From: Acanthamoeba castellanii str. Neff | Taxonomy: Eukaryota > Discosea > Longamoebia > Acanthamoebidae | DNA: 64,000 nt | Direction: 5' to 3' | NCBI RefSeq assembly: GCF_000313135.1 | Contig: NW_004457554.1 | Span: 521,329-585,328, forward strand | Shown here: positions 1-16,723 of the stretch, piece by piece | Numbering within the stretch: position 1 is the first letter of the stretch | How the letters are laid out: each line of letters opens with the position of its first letter | Notes under the pieces: model-generated | Told to the model about the DNA's origin: nothing | Seen by the model: only the letters and a program-made list of their open reading frames with translations | The model's database searches: none | Position numbers and translations under genes: made by a program

Positions 1-3000
1 GTCGCAGTGACGCGGTATCCGAACGCGGCCGACCCCTTGCCCGAGGAGGTCGTAGCGCGGCCGATGGCCATCGAGTAGGCGCCCGACGCCGTGGTGCTCG
101 TGCCGATTGACACTGACGTCTGGCCTCCAGTAATGGCGGCGTGGCCCATGGCGAACGAGCCGGGTGAGGTGGCCTGACAGTCGCGACCGGCCGCGAACGC
201 GCGGTTGGCGGTGGCCTTGGAGCCGCGGCCGAAGCACACTGAGTCTTCGCCAGTGGCCTGCGACGACGAGCCCATCGCGACGGAGCCCGTGCCCGAGGCA
301 ATCGTCTGATTGTTGGCTGCGAAGGAGTAGGTGCCCGACGCCACGGCCGTGAAGCCCATTGCTACCGAGCCAGAGCCCGAGGCCTGCGTGTTCAAGCCCA
401 TGGCGAACGACTGAGAGGCCGATGCCACCGTGCCCGAGCCCATGGCCACGGCTTGGTCGCCCGATGCTTCCGTGCCTCCGCCCATGGCCACGGCTTCGCT
501 GCCCAATGCCGTCGTGCCTCCGCCCATGGCGAACGACCCCGAGCCCGATGCCGTCGTGCCGGAGCCCATGGCCACGGCTTGGTCGCCCGATGCTTGCGTG
601 CCTCCGCCCATGGCAAACGACCCCGAGCCCGATGCCTCAGTGCCGGAGCCCATGGCCACGGCTTGGTCGCCCGATGCTTCCGTGCCTCCGCCCATGGCCA
701 CGGCTTGGTCGCCCGATGCTTCCGTGCCTCCGCCCATGGCCACGGCTTGGTTGCCCGATGCCTCGCGCCTCCTCCCATGGCGAACGACCCCGAGCCCGAC
801 GCCGTCGTGCCCGAGCCCATGGCCACGGCTTGGTCGCCCGATGCCGTCGCGCCTCCGCCCATGGCCACGGCTTGGTCGCCCGATGCCTCCGCGCCTCCGC
901 CCATGGCGAACGACCCCCAGCCCGATGCCTCAGTGCCGGAGCCCATAGCGAACGACCCCGAGCCCGATGCCGTCGTGCCCGAGCCCATGGCCACGGCTTG
1001 CGCGCCCGATGCGTCCGTGGTCGAGCCCATGGCGAACGCTTGGTTGCCCGATGCCGCCGTGCTCGTGCCCATGGCGAACGACTGCTCGCCCAATGCCGCC
1101 GTGCCCGTGCCCATGGCCACCGACTGCAAGTTGGCTGCATACGTGCCCAATCCCGCCGCGACCGACTGGTCGCCTTCGGCCAGCGTCCCAGAGCCCAGCG
1201 CCACGGACTGGGCGCCGACGGCGTCGGTCTGGTAGCCGAACGCGACCGCCTGGTCGCCATCAGCGACGGCGTTGTAGCCAAGCGCCACAGCGCCCTGTCC
1301 GTTGGCCTCCGACGCCTCGCCGGCCGCGAAGGCCTGGTTGGCCGACGCAATGGTGAGCAGGCCCAGCGCGACCGAGAACTCGCCGCTTGCGGCGCTGGAC
1401 AGGCCCATCGCCGTGGAACCCAGGCCGGAGGCCGTCGAGCCAAAGCCCATCGCCACCGCCAGCTCGCCGGTGCTCTGGGAGCCGAAGCCCATCGCCACCG
1501 CGTAGTCCTCGGTGGCATCCGTCTGGAAGCCCGCGGCGAAGGCGAAATCGCCGGCCGCCCCCGACTCCGAGCCCATGGCGGTTGATCCGATGCCCGAGGC
1601 GACCGTCTTGTCGCCCAGGGACATCGAACGGGAGCCTGTCGCACGCGCGCCGTTGCCAAGCGCAACCGCGCGAATGCCTGACGCGATGGCCGTGGAGCCC
1701 GCAGCGAACGATGACTCGCCCGAGGCCGTCGCGGAGTTGCCCACGGCGAATGAGGTGGCACCCGAGGCCGTCGCGGAGCTGCCCATGGCGAATGAGGCGG
1801 CGCCCGAGGCCGTCGTAGTGTTGCCCAGGGCGACCGAGTAGACGCCCGACGCCTTGGTGCCCGAGCCCATGGCCACGGCTTGCGAGTCCGATGCGTTGGT
1901 GCCAAGCCCCATAGCGAACGACCCCGAGCCCATTGCGAGCGTGCCCGAGCCCATGGCCACGGCTTGCGCGCCCGATGCCGTCACGCCCGAGCCCATGGCG
2001 AACGACTGCGAGCCCGACGATGTCACGCCTGCGCCCATGGCCACGGCTTGCGAGCCCGATGCCGTCAAGCTTGTGCCCATGGCCACGGCCTGGTTGCCCG
2101 ATACTGACACGCTCGAGCCCATGGCGAACGACTGCGAGCCCGATGATGACACGCCTGCGCCCATGGCCACGGCTTGCGAGCCCGATGCCGTCAAGCTTGT
2201 GCCCATGGCCACAGCTTGGTTGCCCGATACTGACACGCCTGAGCCCATGCCGAACGACTGCGAGCCCGATGATGACACGCTCGATCCCATGGCCACTGCT
2301 TGCGAGCCCGATGCTGACACGCCTCCGCCCATGGCCACGGCTTGGTTGCCCGATACTGACACGCCTCGAGCCCATGCCGAACGACTGCGAGCCCGATGAT
2401 GTCACGCCTGCGCCCATGGCCACGGCTTGGTTGCCCGATGCCGTCAAGCTTGTGCCCATGGCCACGGCCTGGTTGCCCGATACTGACACGCCTGAGCCCA
2501 CGCCGAACGACTGCGAGCCCGATGATGTCACGCTCGCGCCCATGCCGAACGACTGCGAGCCCGATGATGTCACGCCTGAGCCCATAGCCACGGCTTGCGA
2601 GCCCGATGCCGTCAAGCTTGTGCCCATGGCCACGGCTTGGTCGCCCGATGCCGTCGCGCCTCCTCCCATGGCCACGGCTTGGTTGCCCGACGCCATCGAG
2701 CCTCCGCCCATGGCGAACGACCCCGAGCCCGATGCCGTCGTGCCCGAGCCCATGGCCACGGCTTGGCTGCCCGATGCTTCCGTGCCTCCGCCCATGGCAA
2801 ACGACCCCGAGCCCGATGCCTCAGTGCCGAGCCCATGGCCACGGCTTGGTCGCCCGACGCTTCCGTGCCTCCACCCATGGCCACGGCTTGAGGACCCGAT
2901 GCCATCGCGCCTCCGCCCATGGCGAACGACCCCGGACCCGACGCCGTCGTGCCGGAGCCCATGGCCACGGCTTGGTCGCCCGATGCCGTCGCGCCTCCGC

Positions 3001-5403
3001 CCATGGCCACGGCTTCGTCGCCCGATGCCTCCGCGCCTCCGCCCATGGCGAACGACCCCGAGCCCGATGCCTCAGTGCCCGAGCCCATGGCCACGGCTTG
3101 GGAGCCCGATGCTTCCGTGCCTCCGCCCATGGCGAACGACCCCGAGCCCGATGCCGTCGTGCCCGAGCCCATGGCCACGGCTTGAGAGCCCGATGCTTCC
3201 GTGCCTCCGCCCATGGCCACGGCTTGGTTGCCCGATGCCTCCGTACCGGAGCCCATGGCCACGGCTTGGTCGCCCGATGCTTCCGTACCAGAGCCCATGG
3301 CCACGGCTTGCAAGCCCGATGCCTCCGTACCAGAGCCCATGACCACGGCTTGGTTGCCCGATGCCGTCGCGCCCCCGCCCATGGCGAACGACCCCGAGCC
3401 CGATGCCGTCGTGCCCGAACCCATGGCCACGGCTTGGTCGCCCGATGCCGTCGTGCCCGAACCCATGGCCACGGCTTGCAAGCCCGATGCCTCCGCGCTT
3501 CCGCCCATGGCGAACGACCCCGAGCCCGATGCCTCAGTGCCCGAGCCCATGGCCACGGCTTGGTTGCCCGATGCTTCCGTGCCTCCGCCCATGGCCACGG
3601 CTTGGTCGCCCGATGCCGTCGCGCCTCCGCCCATGGCGAACGACCCCGAGCCCGATGCCTCCGTGCCTCCGCCCATGGCCACGGCTTGAGAGCCCGATGC
3701 CTCCGCGCTTCCGCCCATGGCGAACGAATCCGCGCCTGACGCCGTCGTGCCCGAGCCCATGGCGAACGACTGCGCGCCCGACGCCGTCGTGCCCGAGCCC
3801 ATGGCCACGGCTTGATCATTCGATGCCGTCGTGCCCGAGCCCATGGCGAACGACTCCTCGCCTGACGCCGTCGTGCCCGAGCCCATGGCGAACGACTGGT
3901 CGCCCGAGGCCGTCGTGGTGACACCCATGGCCACGGATTGAGGACCCGTCGCTGTCGTCCGATCGCCCATGGCGAACGATTGCTCGCCCTGGCCTCGCAC
4001 TGGCTGCCGGCGGCCAGGGAGCCGTTGCCCCAGGCCCTCGTGTCGATGCCGAACGCCGTGCTGCCCATAGCTTTGGCGTACGCGCTGATACCGACAGCCA
4101 CAGCGCCGACCTCGCGCGCCCTGGCCTGATTGCCCGCAGCGAAGGATTGCGCTCCGGAGGCCACCGTATCGTAGCCGAACGCCGCAGAGTCCTCGCCGAG
4201 GAAGGCGTCGTTCCAGGCCGAGTTGGACACCGTGCCGGCGCGGAAGGCACCCTGGCACGACTTCCACACCTGCCGGCGGCCGGCGCCCTGCGGCACGCCG
4301 CACTCAAAGTAGGTGTTGGACCCGAGCGACTCGAACTCGCCACCCACCACGGCCAGGCCGTCCTTGTAGATCGTGAAGGCGTTGGACTCGTTGTAGCACG
4401 CGCCGCTCGTGTAGTAGCCGTTGCCCACCTCGAACAGGGGCTCCGTGTCGACCCAGGCAGCGCCCGAGTAGGTGGTGCCCGTCTGCACGTTGCACTGGCC
4501 GATCACGGTGGACACCAGCGCCTTGGCCACCACGCTCCGGCCGAGGGCCGCCGCGTTGTCGCCCGTCGCAAGCGTCGCATATCCGAGGGCAGCCGAGTGG
4601 TCGCCCGAGGCGAGCGCGTCCTGGCCAAAGGCGAACGAGCTGTCGCCCCAGGCCGTCTCGTCCTGCGAGTCCGCATTTGCGGGTGACTCGCCCGCGCGGA
4701 AGGCCGCCTTCGTGGACAGCCACACGAACTGGGTGGTCGCTGCGGCGTTCGACGGGAAGTAGGTGGCGACAGATTCGCCCGCGCCGGGGGTCGACCTGAT
4801 GAACAGGCCGCCGGCGTGGACGGCCTCCACGTCGGCCTTCGACACGCGCGTCGTTCCGTTGACGTCGAGCTTGTGGGCGGGGCTGCTGGTACCGATACCG
4901 ACCAGGCCGTTGTCGTAGGTGTAGTAGGAGTCGTCGCCCACGACCGTCCACGGGAGGATCACCCAGTTGTTGCCCGTGCGCCCGATGGTGAGGTTGTTGC
5001 CGTTGAAGGTGAGGTAGCTGGTGGTGTCGCAGAGGTTGATCTGTAGGGGGCACGCGATGATGTTCCCGTCTGGCTCGATGGAGAAGAGGGCGTTACCATC
5101 TCGTGTGATGACGAAGTCCTCGTTGGCGCAGCTTTGTGCTGTACGGTGGTTGAGAGATGGAAGAGAAAGAGAGAGATTCACAGTGAGGGCGGGACGAATC
5201 TTGCTCAGTCAAAAAGGCCGCAAACAGATTCCAATCAGCTACGGGGGAGGGGGGGAAGCAGACGAGGGCATCAAAGATGGAAGGAGAAACGAAGAGATCG
5301 TTAACGGATCCCTGAGGGAGATAGGGGGCGTACCGCTTACGAAGGCCACGAAGGCCCAGAGGAGTAGGAGGGATAACCGCAGATGAAGGCCAGAACGATC
5401 CAT
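1..5403 (-). CDS. Secreted Hep_Hag/YadA-head repeat protein (3' end off window; frameshifted)
   Basis: Exon 1 (5403-5334) encodes an ATG start and a hydrophobic signal peptide ([11 protein letters not shown]). A phase-1 intron (5333-5139, GTACGC...TACAG) joins it to an exon beginning QSCANEDF. The next part contains [15 protein letters not shown] and VGNG...[10 protein letters not shown], sequence typical of bacterial and phage surface or tail-associated proteins. From about 4000 to the left edge the protein is almost entirely 14-residue (42-nt) units of the form [14 protein letters not shown], about 90 copies, matching the YadA head / Hep_Hag repeat that builds trimeric left-handed beta-rolls in bacterial adhesins. 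No stop appears before position 1 in the repeat frame, so the C-terminus, and any anchor or chaperone domain, is missing. The repeat frame changes near 3985-3995, 2828, 2366 and 768, so the gene is either a pseudogene or has consensus errors in the repeats. Secretion and bacterial origin are inferred; the repeat family is clear. Confidence 0.8.
360..4000 (-). repeat. Coding tandem repeat array, 42-nt unit
   Basis: Near-identical 42-nt units encode the 14-residue YadA-head motif (SxAMGxGxxASGxQ pattern). Several higher-order variants alternate, with central residues TEASGDQ, TTASGSG or VSVSGNQ, which suggests unequal crossover or segmental duplication. The units become more diverged at both ends (before about 360 and at about 1100-1860). 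All four apparent frameshifts lie in or at the edge of this array. Confidence 0.85.
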
Positions 5404-5990
5404 GATCGGCCGTCCCACGCTCTATGCGGCTCTCTACAGACCTGTGCGGGCCGGAGCGGTCAACTATCGCGCCTGTACGAAAAGAAGAGGAAAAAAGGTC
5501 CCCCCTTCCTTTCTCGTCGTGTGCTGTTGGGTGCTATTGGCCCACGTTAAAAGGGGGAGCTGCTTCGCATTCCACCCCGCTGGGCAGCTCACGGTTTCTT
5601 TTTTTCAAGGCGTACGTGGAACTGGCATTGCTGCGCATGTCACGACATCTGCCTGGGTGGGAGGCAATTGCTGCCCCCCCATGCGCTTGAGTACAAAGAC
5701 ACAAATCGCCACAATCCTGCCTCTCGTCTCTTTTTCGCTCGTCGAGAATAATTACAAAAAAAGCATGCCCGGGCAAATTCCGATCATTTCCGCCTGCTTT
5801 GCATTTTTGCGTTTATAAGGATACCAAATTTGCGTCTGTGTGAAAGCCCACCTCTTGGTTGAGGTAGGTCGAGTCGCATCCAACCCGACACCCTCTGGTC
5901 CGCTGCTCACGGTGCGAGGATGCTGTCGCGGTGCGGACTGCGACATGGAACACACGATGACGGAGGAGGGAGACGGGAAGACCTGGGGCT
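5404..5990. other. Intergenic region between divergent secreted-protein genes
   Basis: This stretch separates the adhesin-head gene (leftward) from the CAP-like gene (rightward). I see no convincing coding exon. Short open frames here lack family resemblance. It probably holds both promoters and 5' UTRs. Confidence 0.4.
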
Positions 5991-5994
5991 GAGC

Positions 5995-6782
5995 ATGGTC
6001 TTGGCTTGCCTCGTGCTGCTGCGTGCTGCATGCCCCACCCCGCCCAAGCACTGGGCGAGTGGAGCCTGTGCGCTGACTCCGTGTGGAGCGGATGGGGGAC
6101 CACATGCTGCGGCGCAAACAATCTCTGGGCGATGGGCTACTGCGACTCGGGCAATCTGTTCGCATCTTCATGTGCGCCCCCCCCCTTGCAAATCTCTCTC
6201 TTTCCATTAGATGGAATGATCATCTCATGTGGCTAAATGCTCGAATGCGAAGGTCCGGTCGTCCCGTTGGGGGTGTGCCCTACGCTACCGGCGGTCACGA
6301 CTCTCGAGAGGACCTACACGCAATCGCTGGTGGCTGGCATCAACCTTGTGCGGGCCGATGGCTTGGATCCGCCGCAAACACCTGCCAATCTTACGAGGCT
6401 GGCGCGAGGCAATGCATGCTACCTCTCCGGTGCAGGGAGTACAAACGATTCCTCAATCCTCCAAAGCAATCGACGCAGGCTCATCGAGACCTTCGGCTAC
6501 GATTACAACTTCTACGATGGCACCAACATGCCGTGCCCCGTGGTGACCAACGTCGAAGAGCTCCACGCCAGCGGGGGGCTGCCGTCTGCGGTGATGCAAA
6601 GCTGGCTGAACAACTCGACAGCGGCCGATGTGCTCGGCAGCGACTACACGGCCGTCGGGGTGGGTGTCTACTCGGGTTCGCCCACGAAGTACGTTGCCAT
6701 CTTCGTCACGGTGGAGGACTACACCGAGATCGACACATCCTTGTGTCCAGCATCGAAAGATGACGAATTCTCGAATTTGTAG
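5995..6782 (+). CDS. CAP/SCP-superfamily secreted protein (5' end unresolved)
   Basis: The solid part is 6253-6782, ending in TAG. It reads as a CAP/SCP (YkwD-like) domain: an N-terminal helix with INLVRADGL and ARGNACYL, and a C-terminal strand region AVMQSWLNN...YTAVGVGVYSG...YVAIFV. The His-containing HTGS and GENL signatures of typical CAP proteins are not visible, so the domain is degenerate. Upstream in the same frame is a Cys/Trp-rich segment (about 6054-6171, containing WSLCADSVWSGWGTTCC). It joins in frame if 6172-6252 is an intron (GTGCGC...GAAG). A signal-peptide-like start (ATG at 5995, VLACLVLLRAAC) lies in another frame, just before a C-rich run where a base may be missing. The start and first exon are therefore uncertain. 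Likely secreted. Confidence 0.55.
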
Positions 6783-6999
6783 AGTGGGTGTTGGAGAACA
6801 CGAATAGAGATGTGGGTAAAACAAACAAACAGCAGAAGACAAATGTGGATTGAGCAGATCACACCATCTGTTGCAGATGAACTGGGAGGAGAGGAAATGC
6901 AATTAAAACAGAATATCCTGAGAGTTAAGGTGGCTGCAGAGAAAACTTTTTGGCTGGCGACGCACAACAGAGCGATTGCGATACACGATTTTGGCGAGG
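6783..6999. other. Short intergenic region
   Basis: This AT-richer segment holds the 3' end of the CAP-like gene and the promoter or leader of the Hippo-type kinase gene. No gene is seen. Confidence 0.4.
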
Positions 7000-9140
7000 A
7001 TGGAGGTACACAAGGAAGATCCCGAGGAGGTCTTCGAGATGCTCGAGAAGCTGGGCGAAGGGTACGATCAATTCAAATCAAAGCTCATTTTTCTCCTTTT
7101 TTCGTGCATATATGCGCACCATTTCGCCATTTTGCGCCATTTTACCAGATAATGTAATTATCATTGCTATTTTATTTTAAAATCATCACAGGTCGTTCGG
7201 GGTGGTGTGCAAATGCCGAAGCAAAAAGGACAACAAAATCTACGCCGTGAAGGTGATTGAAGTAGAAGGCGAGGACGATTCCGCCATCAGGCGCGAGATT
7301 GACATCTTCTCGAGTCTATGCGACTCCGATCTCGTCGTACGCTACGGTGGCTGCTACCGCAAGGGCAACAATCTCCTCGTACGTCCCGCCCCCCACTCCC
7401 TACATCATCACCCCCATCCTCATCATCATTGCTCGCCACATTTCTGCACACCCTTCTCCACCCGCCTTCGCACGCGAGCCAGCCAAAGCGTTGCGCCCAG
7501 CCCCAGCCCACCGAGTAGTGCACTCACCTTTCCCTCTATCGTGTTCTATGCCGCGCGCGTGTGCGACCGCCGCGGCCGGTGCAGATTGCGATGGAGTACT
7601 GTGACGCGGGCTCGGTCCAGGACGTGATCAAGATCCGCAAGCGACAGCTCACGGAGGACCAGATCGCGGCCATCTGCGCGCAGGTGGTGCACGCGCTGGT
7701 CTACCTGCACTCCAAGCACGTCATGCACCGCGACATCAAGTCGGGCAACATCCTCCTCACTGAGAGCGGCACCGTGAAGCTCGGTACGACCAGCCAGCCA
7801 GAAGCTGTCCTTGCTTGCGTCACTTCAATCTCACGCACCACCCCACACTCACACGCACCACCGCACACACGCACATGCACATGCACATACGCACACACGC
7901 ACACACGCACACACGCATACGCGGTTCATTCGCCCGACAGCGGACTTTGGTGTATCGGCGAAGCTGCAGAACACGATGGCCAAGAAGAACACGGTCATCG
8001 GCTCGCCCTACTGGATGGCACCGGAGTACGCCGCCGCCGCCACCGCCGCCGCCGCCGCCACCCAGCGGTTACACGACACACACGACACGACACGACACGC
8101 GCCGGCGCGTCTCTCTGACACTCCCCCCGCGCCCGCAGGATCATTTCGTCGAAGGCCGACGAGGGCTACGACATGCGGGCCGACATCTGGTCGCTCGGCA
8201 TCACCGCCATCGAGATGGCCGACACCGAACCTCCGCGCTACGACATCCACTACGCCCGAGTACGATTCTCACATTTTTTTCCTATTTATGTTAGCATTTA
8301 CATATTTATTTCTATTTTTATATTTATGCGTATGTTTATAATATATAACAAATTTTTTATACACTGCAGGTCATCTTCATAATCGCGCAAAAGCCGCCGC
8401 CGACGTTCAAGAACGAGAAGGAGTGGTCGGCCCAGTTCCTCGACTTCACCGCCAAGTGCCTCCAGAAGGACCCAAAAGACCGGCCCACCGCCAAGGAGCT
8501 CCTTAGCGTTCGTCGGCCCCGCCCTCCTCCCCTTTCACGCTCCATCCCAGCGTTCACTTACGCGCGTCTTTTCTGTTGTGTGCGGTGCGTGCGGTGTTGT
8601 GTGCGGTGTGTGTCGTGGCATACAGCACCCATTTATTCAGCGCGGTATGCAAAACAAGGCCATCGTGGCGCGACTCGTGGGCGAAACGCTGCCCCTCCTG
8701 GAGAAGTACCGCCGCGAGAAGGCCGCCCGAGGGCCCGAGGAGCAAACAGACACGTTCGAGGACTCAGACACGATCGTGCGGGGGATGGCTACTGTTGAGA
8801 TACGAGGTAACCACCTTACACTTGCGTGTGCGTGTGCGGTGGTGCGTGTGCGGTGGTGCGTGTGCGGTGGTGCGTGTGTCATTGGCACTAACTTGGTGCA
8901 GGGGGGCTGGATGAGACGGGCAACTCGGGTACCTTCGTCGAGACCGATTTTGAGGTGGACAAGTCGGGCAAGGGTGCGTCGTACCCCGCGCTTCTTTGTG
9001 CAACACACGCGTTAAACTATGTGACTCACTCCGCTGTGGTGTGTCGTGTCGTGTCGTGTCGTGTCCTGGCCATGCGATTTTATTTGTGTGTGCGTGTGTG
9101 TGCGTGCGCAGGGTACAAATTTACGAATCTCAAGGTGTGA
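7000..9140 (+). CDS. MST/Hippo-type (GCK-II) Ste20 serine/threonine kinase
   Basis: Nine exons (7000-7061, 7192-7378, 7585-7783, 7941-8025, 8139-8259, 8370-8507, 8626-8806, 8902-8973, 9112-9140) join in frame to 357 residues. The kinase motifs are complete: P-loop GEGSFGVV split by intron 1, the lysine in [25 protein letters not shown], the Ste20 activation segment GSPYWMAPE, and the [12 protein letters not shown] helix. The closest family is MST1/2-Hippo (Dictyostelium Krs). These kinases phosphorylate NDR/LATS kinases in growth and cytoskeletal control. The tail after the kinase domain is only about 80 residues, and I see no SARAH dimerisation domain. The stop follows FTNLKV; a further exon cannot be excluded. 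The next gene starts about 270 bp downstream on the same strand. Confidence 0.85.
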
Positions 9141-9411
9141 TATACGAGCCCACGGAGGCGGAGGCGCATTCATGCTTGGCAAGGACCCGCGCCTGAGCGT
9201 GTGTGTAGGCGGCATCGGCGTGCCGACAGGTTTTATGCAAAGATTTAAGTTATTAAAACTGTTGAAGTTCTCAACTCACCCCAGACTGCGTAGGGCTGAC
9301 GAGCGCGTTCATCTTGGCTGACTTTGTTTTTGTTATTTTTTCTTTTTTATCAACGAGTTTTTTTGATTTTAAAAATCATCAGATTGATTTGATTGGAGGT
9401 GATTCGAGAGA

Positions 9412-9849
9412 ATGAACAGTAGTGCATCGTTGTTGCGTTCGCCAGGTCATCGAAGAGGGGTGCGTGGGTTGTACCGTGCCATCCTTCGCACGCATCGAAG
9501 GCGGCTGCCTCAGAACATGCGTGATCTTGGCGATGCCTTTGTTTCGCAGGAGGTGCGCCCCGCACCCATCACCCACCACTCACGCACACCTTCCTTGCTC
9601 TCTTTGTGCACGCTAACGACTTCCATCTTGGTGCAGTTTCGGCTGCACATGGATGTGAAAGATGGACAGGTGGTGGCGGCATTCTTGGCGCGATGGCGCG
9701 AGTATCTGACCACGCTCCGATCCAGCGATGTGGAACAAAAGGAAGGTGCTCCGCTTGATGAAGACGCCGTCGCCGCACTGTCCGACGAACAGCGTCAGCA
9801 GCTCCATCGGCTACGCACTACCCTTCTCGAAGATAAGGAGAAAGATTAA
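9412..9849 (+). CDS. SDHAF3: Succinate dehydrogenase assembly factor 3 (Acn9, LYR family)
   Basis: Two exons (9412-9552 and 9637-9849) join to 117 residues. The LYR-type motif LYRAILRTH is followed by LP(Q)NMRDLGDAFV and, across the intron, EFRLHMDV. This is the hallmark of the Acn9/SDHAF3 family of mitochondrial chaperones that protect the iron-sulphur subunit of complex II during assembly. The N-terminus (LLRSPGHRRGVR) is basic and could act in mitochondrial import. The family's usual length of roughly 120 residues agrees. The gene is convergent with the Pmp3 gene, with 113 bp between the stop codons. Confidence 0.85.
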   Translation: MNSSASLLRSPGHRRGVRGLYRAILRTHRRRLPQNMRDLGDAFVSQEVRPAPITHHSRTPSLLSLCTLTTSILVQFRLHMDVKDGQVVAAFLARWREYLTTLRSSDVEQKEGAPLDEDAVAALSDEQRQQLHRLRTTLLEDKEKD

Positions 9850-9962
9850 CCCCCTACTCGTTTCTTCATCAATGTTTCAAGCTTCCGCAACCCAAGTATG
9901 TGTGGTTCAATCTTGTTGCATTACCAACAAATCTTCTGTACAACTCTTGTTCGATATATCCA

Positions 9963-10386
9963 TCATTTCTTATCCAACAGCGATCCCTCCGTGACGAAGA
10001 CGATGTACCACGCGTGCAGCACGCCACCGATCCAGAACAGGAAAATCCACAATAAAATGTTGATCTTCGAAGTTGATAGATCGGGTCAGTTCATCGACAA
10101 GCAGGACAAGGATACGGAAATCACTAAAATACTGTACCAAGAGATGGATGTCCACGCCGCGCTTCAACAGCACGGTGATAGGCGGCAGGAAGATGGCGAT
10201 GATCAGCAGGAGCAGATCGGCTGCAAAAGAACGAAGAAGAGATCGCGGATCGCGGAGCGTTAGACGTCGCTCTTCGTTGTTTTTGGCAAGCGAAAGGCAT
10301 CTGGGGCGCTACGTACTGGTGTTGTTGAGCACCTCGTTGGCATCGCGGAAGTTTTGCGGGCACAGCTCCTCGTTCTTGTTCGACAT
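9963..10386 (-). CDS. Pmp3/UPF0057 stress-associated membrane proteolipid
   Basis: Three exons (10386-10317, 10220-10138, 10064-9963) give 84 residues. The core LLLLIIAIFLPPITVLLKRG, followed by a second segment INILLWIFLFWIGGVLHAW, is diagnostic of the Pmp3/UPF0057 family. These are tiny two-span plasma-membrane proteins linked to membrane potential and salt or cold stress. Typical members are 50-60 residues. This one has an N-terminal extension of about 24 residues (SNKNEELCPQNFRDANEVL) encoded by its own exon. Intron donors are GTACGT and GTACAG. Confidence 0.85.
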
Positions 10387-10654
10387 GGTGTGTGCGTGTG
10401 TGTCTCGTGTAGAGGTCGCTCGTTGTGCGTCTTGTGTGGGCAAGTGCGGGCAAAGAGAGAGAGAGAGTTGGCCGACCAACGCGAAGGCGAAAGTGTAAAG
10501 TGAGTGTTCGCAATTTGCCCGCACTATGCCGCGGACTTAGCAAATGCCATTAATTGAAATTCTTTTCGGGTCACACAGCTGTGTCACCGCAGATCTCCGG
10601 AGACCATCATCACAGTGGCTGCGATGAGTGGATGAGGCAGAGAGGAGAGAGGAC

Positions 10655-16552
<5,898 letters not shown>

Positions 16553-16723
16553 GATGGCAGCGCTTGTCTCAGACGATCGGGTGGTGATTTTTGATCGATT
16601 GACAAAAGTAAAGATAAATAATCATTTTCTTCTTGATTTCTCAGAACTGCTCTTTTGGCGCCTTTTCTCCCGATTTGATTTAATCGGGCAGTAATCGGCC
16701 TCAGATCTCCAGAATTATACAAG
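16553..16723. promoter_or_regulatory. Divergent promoter region POLR3B / SRPK
   Basis: Only 171 bp separate the two start codons of oppositely oriented genes, so both core promoters must lie here or overlap the 5' exons. I recognise no specific TATA or initiator motif. Confidence 0.5.

Noticed and set aside
359..3739. Plus-strand Pro/Ser/Arg-rich open frames across the repeat array
   Set aside because: They are antisense shadows of the head-repeat gene. The minus-strand frame has the recognisable motif and a signal-peptide exon.
1..4000. Regularly spaced 42-bp repeats resembling a CRISPR array
   Set aside because: There are no unique spacers. The units are contiguous and encode a continuous YadA-head peptide.
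6006..6236. Reading the CAP-like gene from a TTG start
   Set aside because: Non-ATG starts are not expected. A spliced or frameshifted 5' end from an upstream ATG is more likely.
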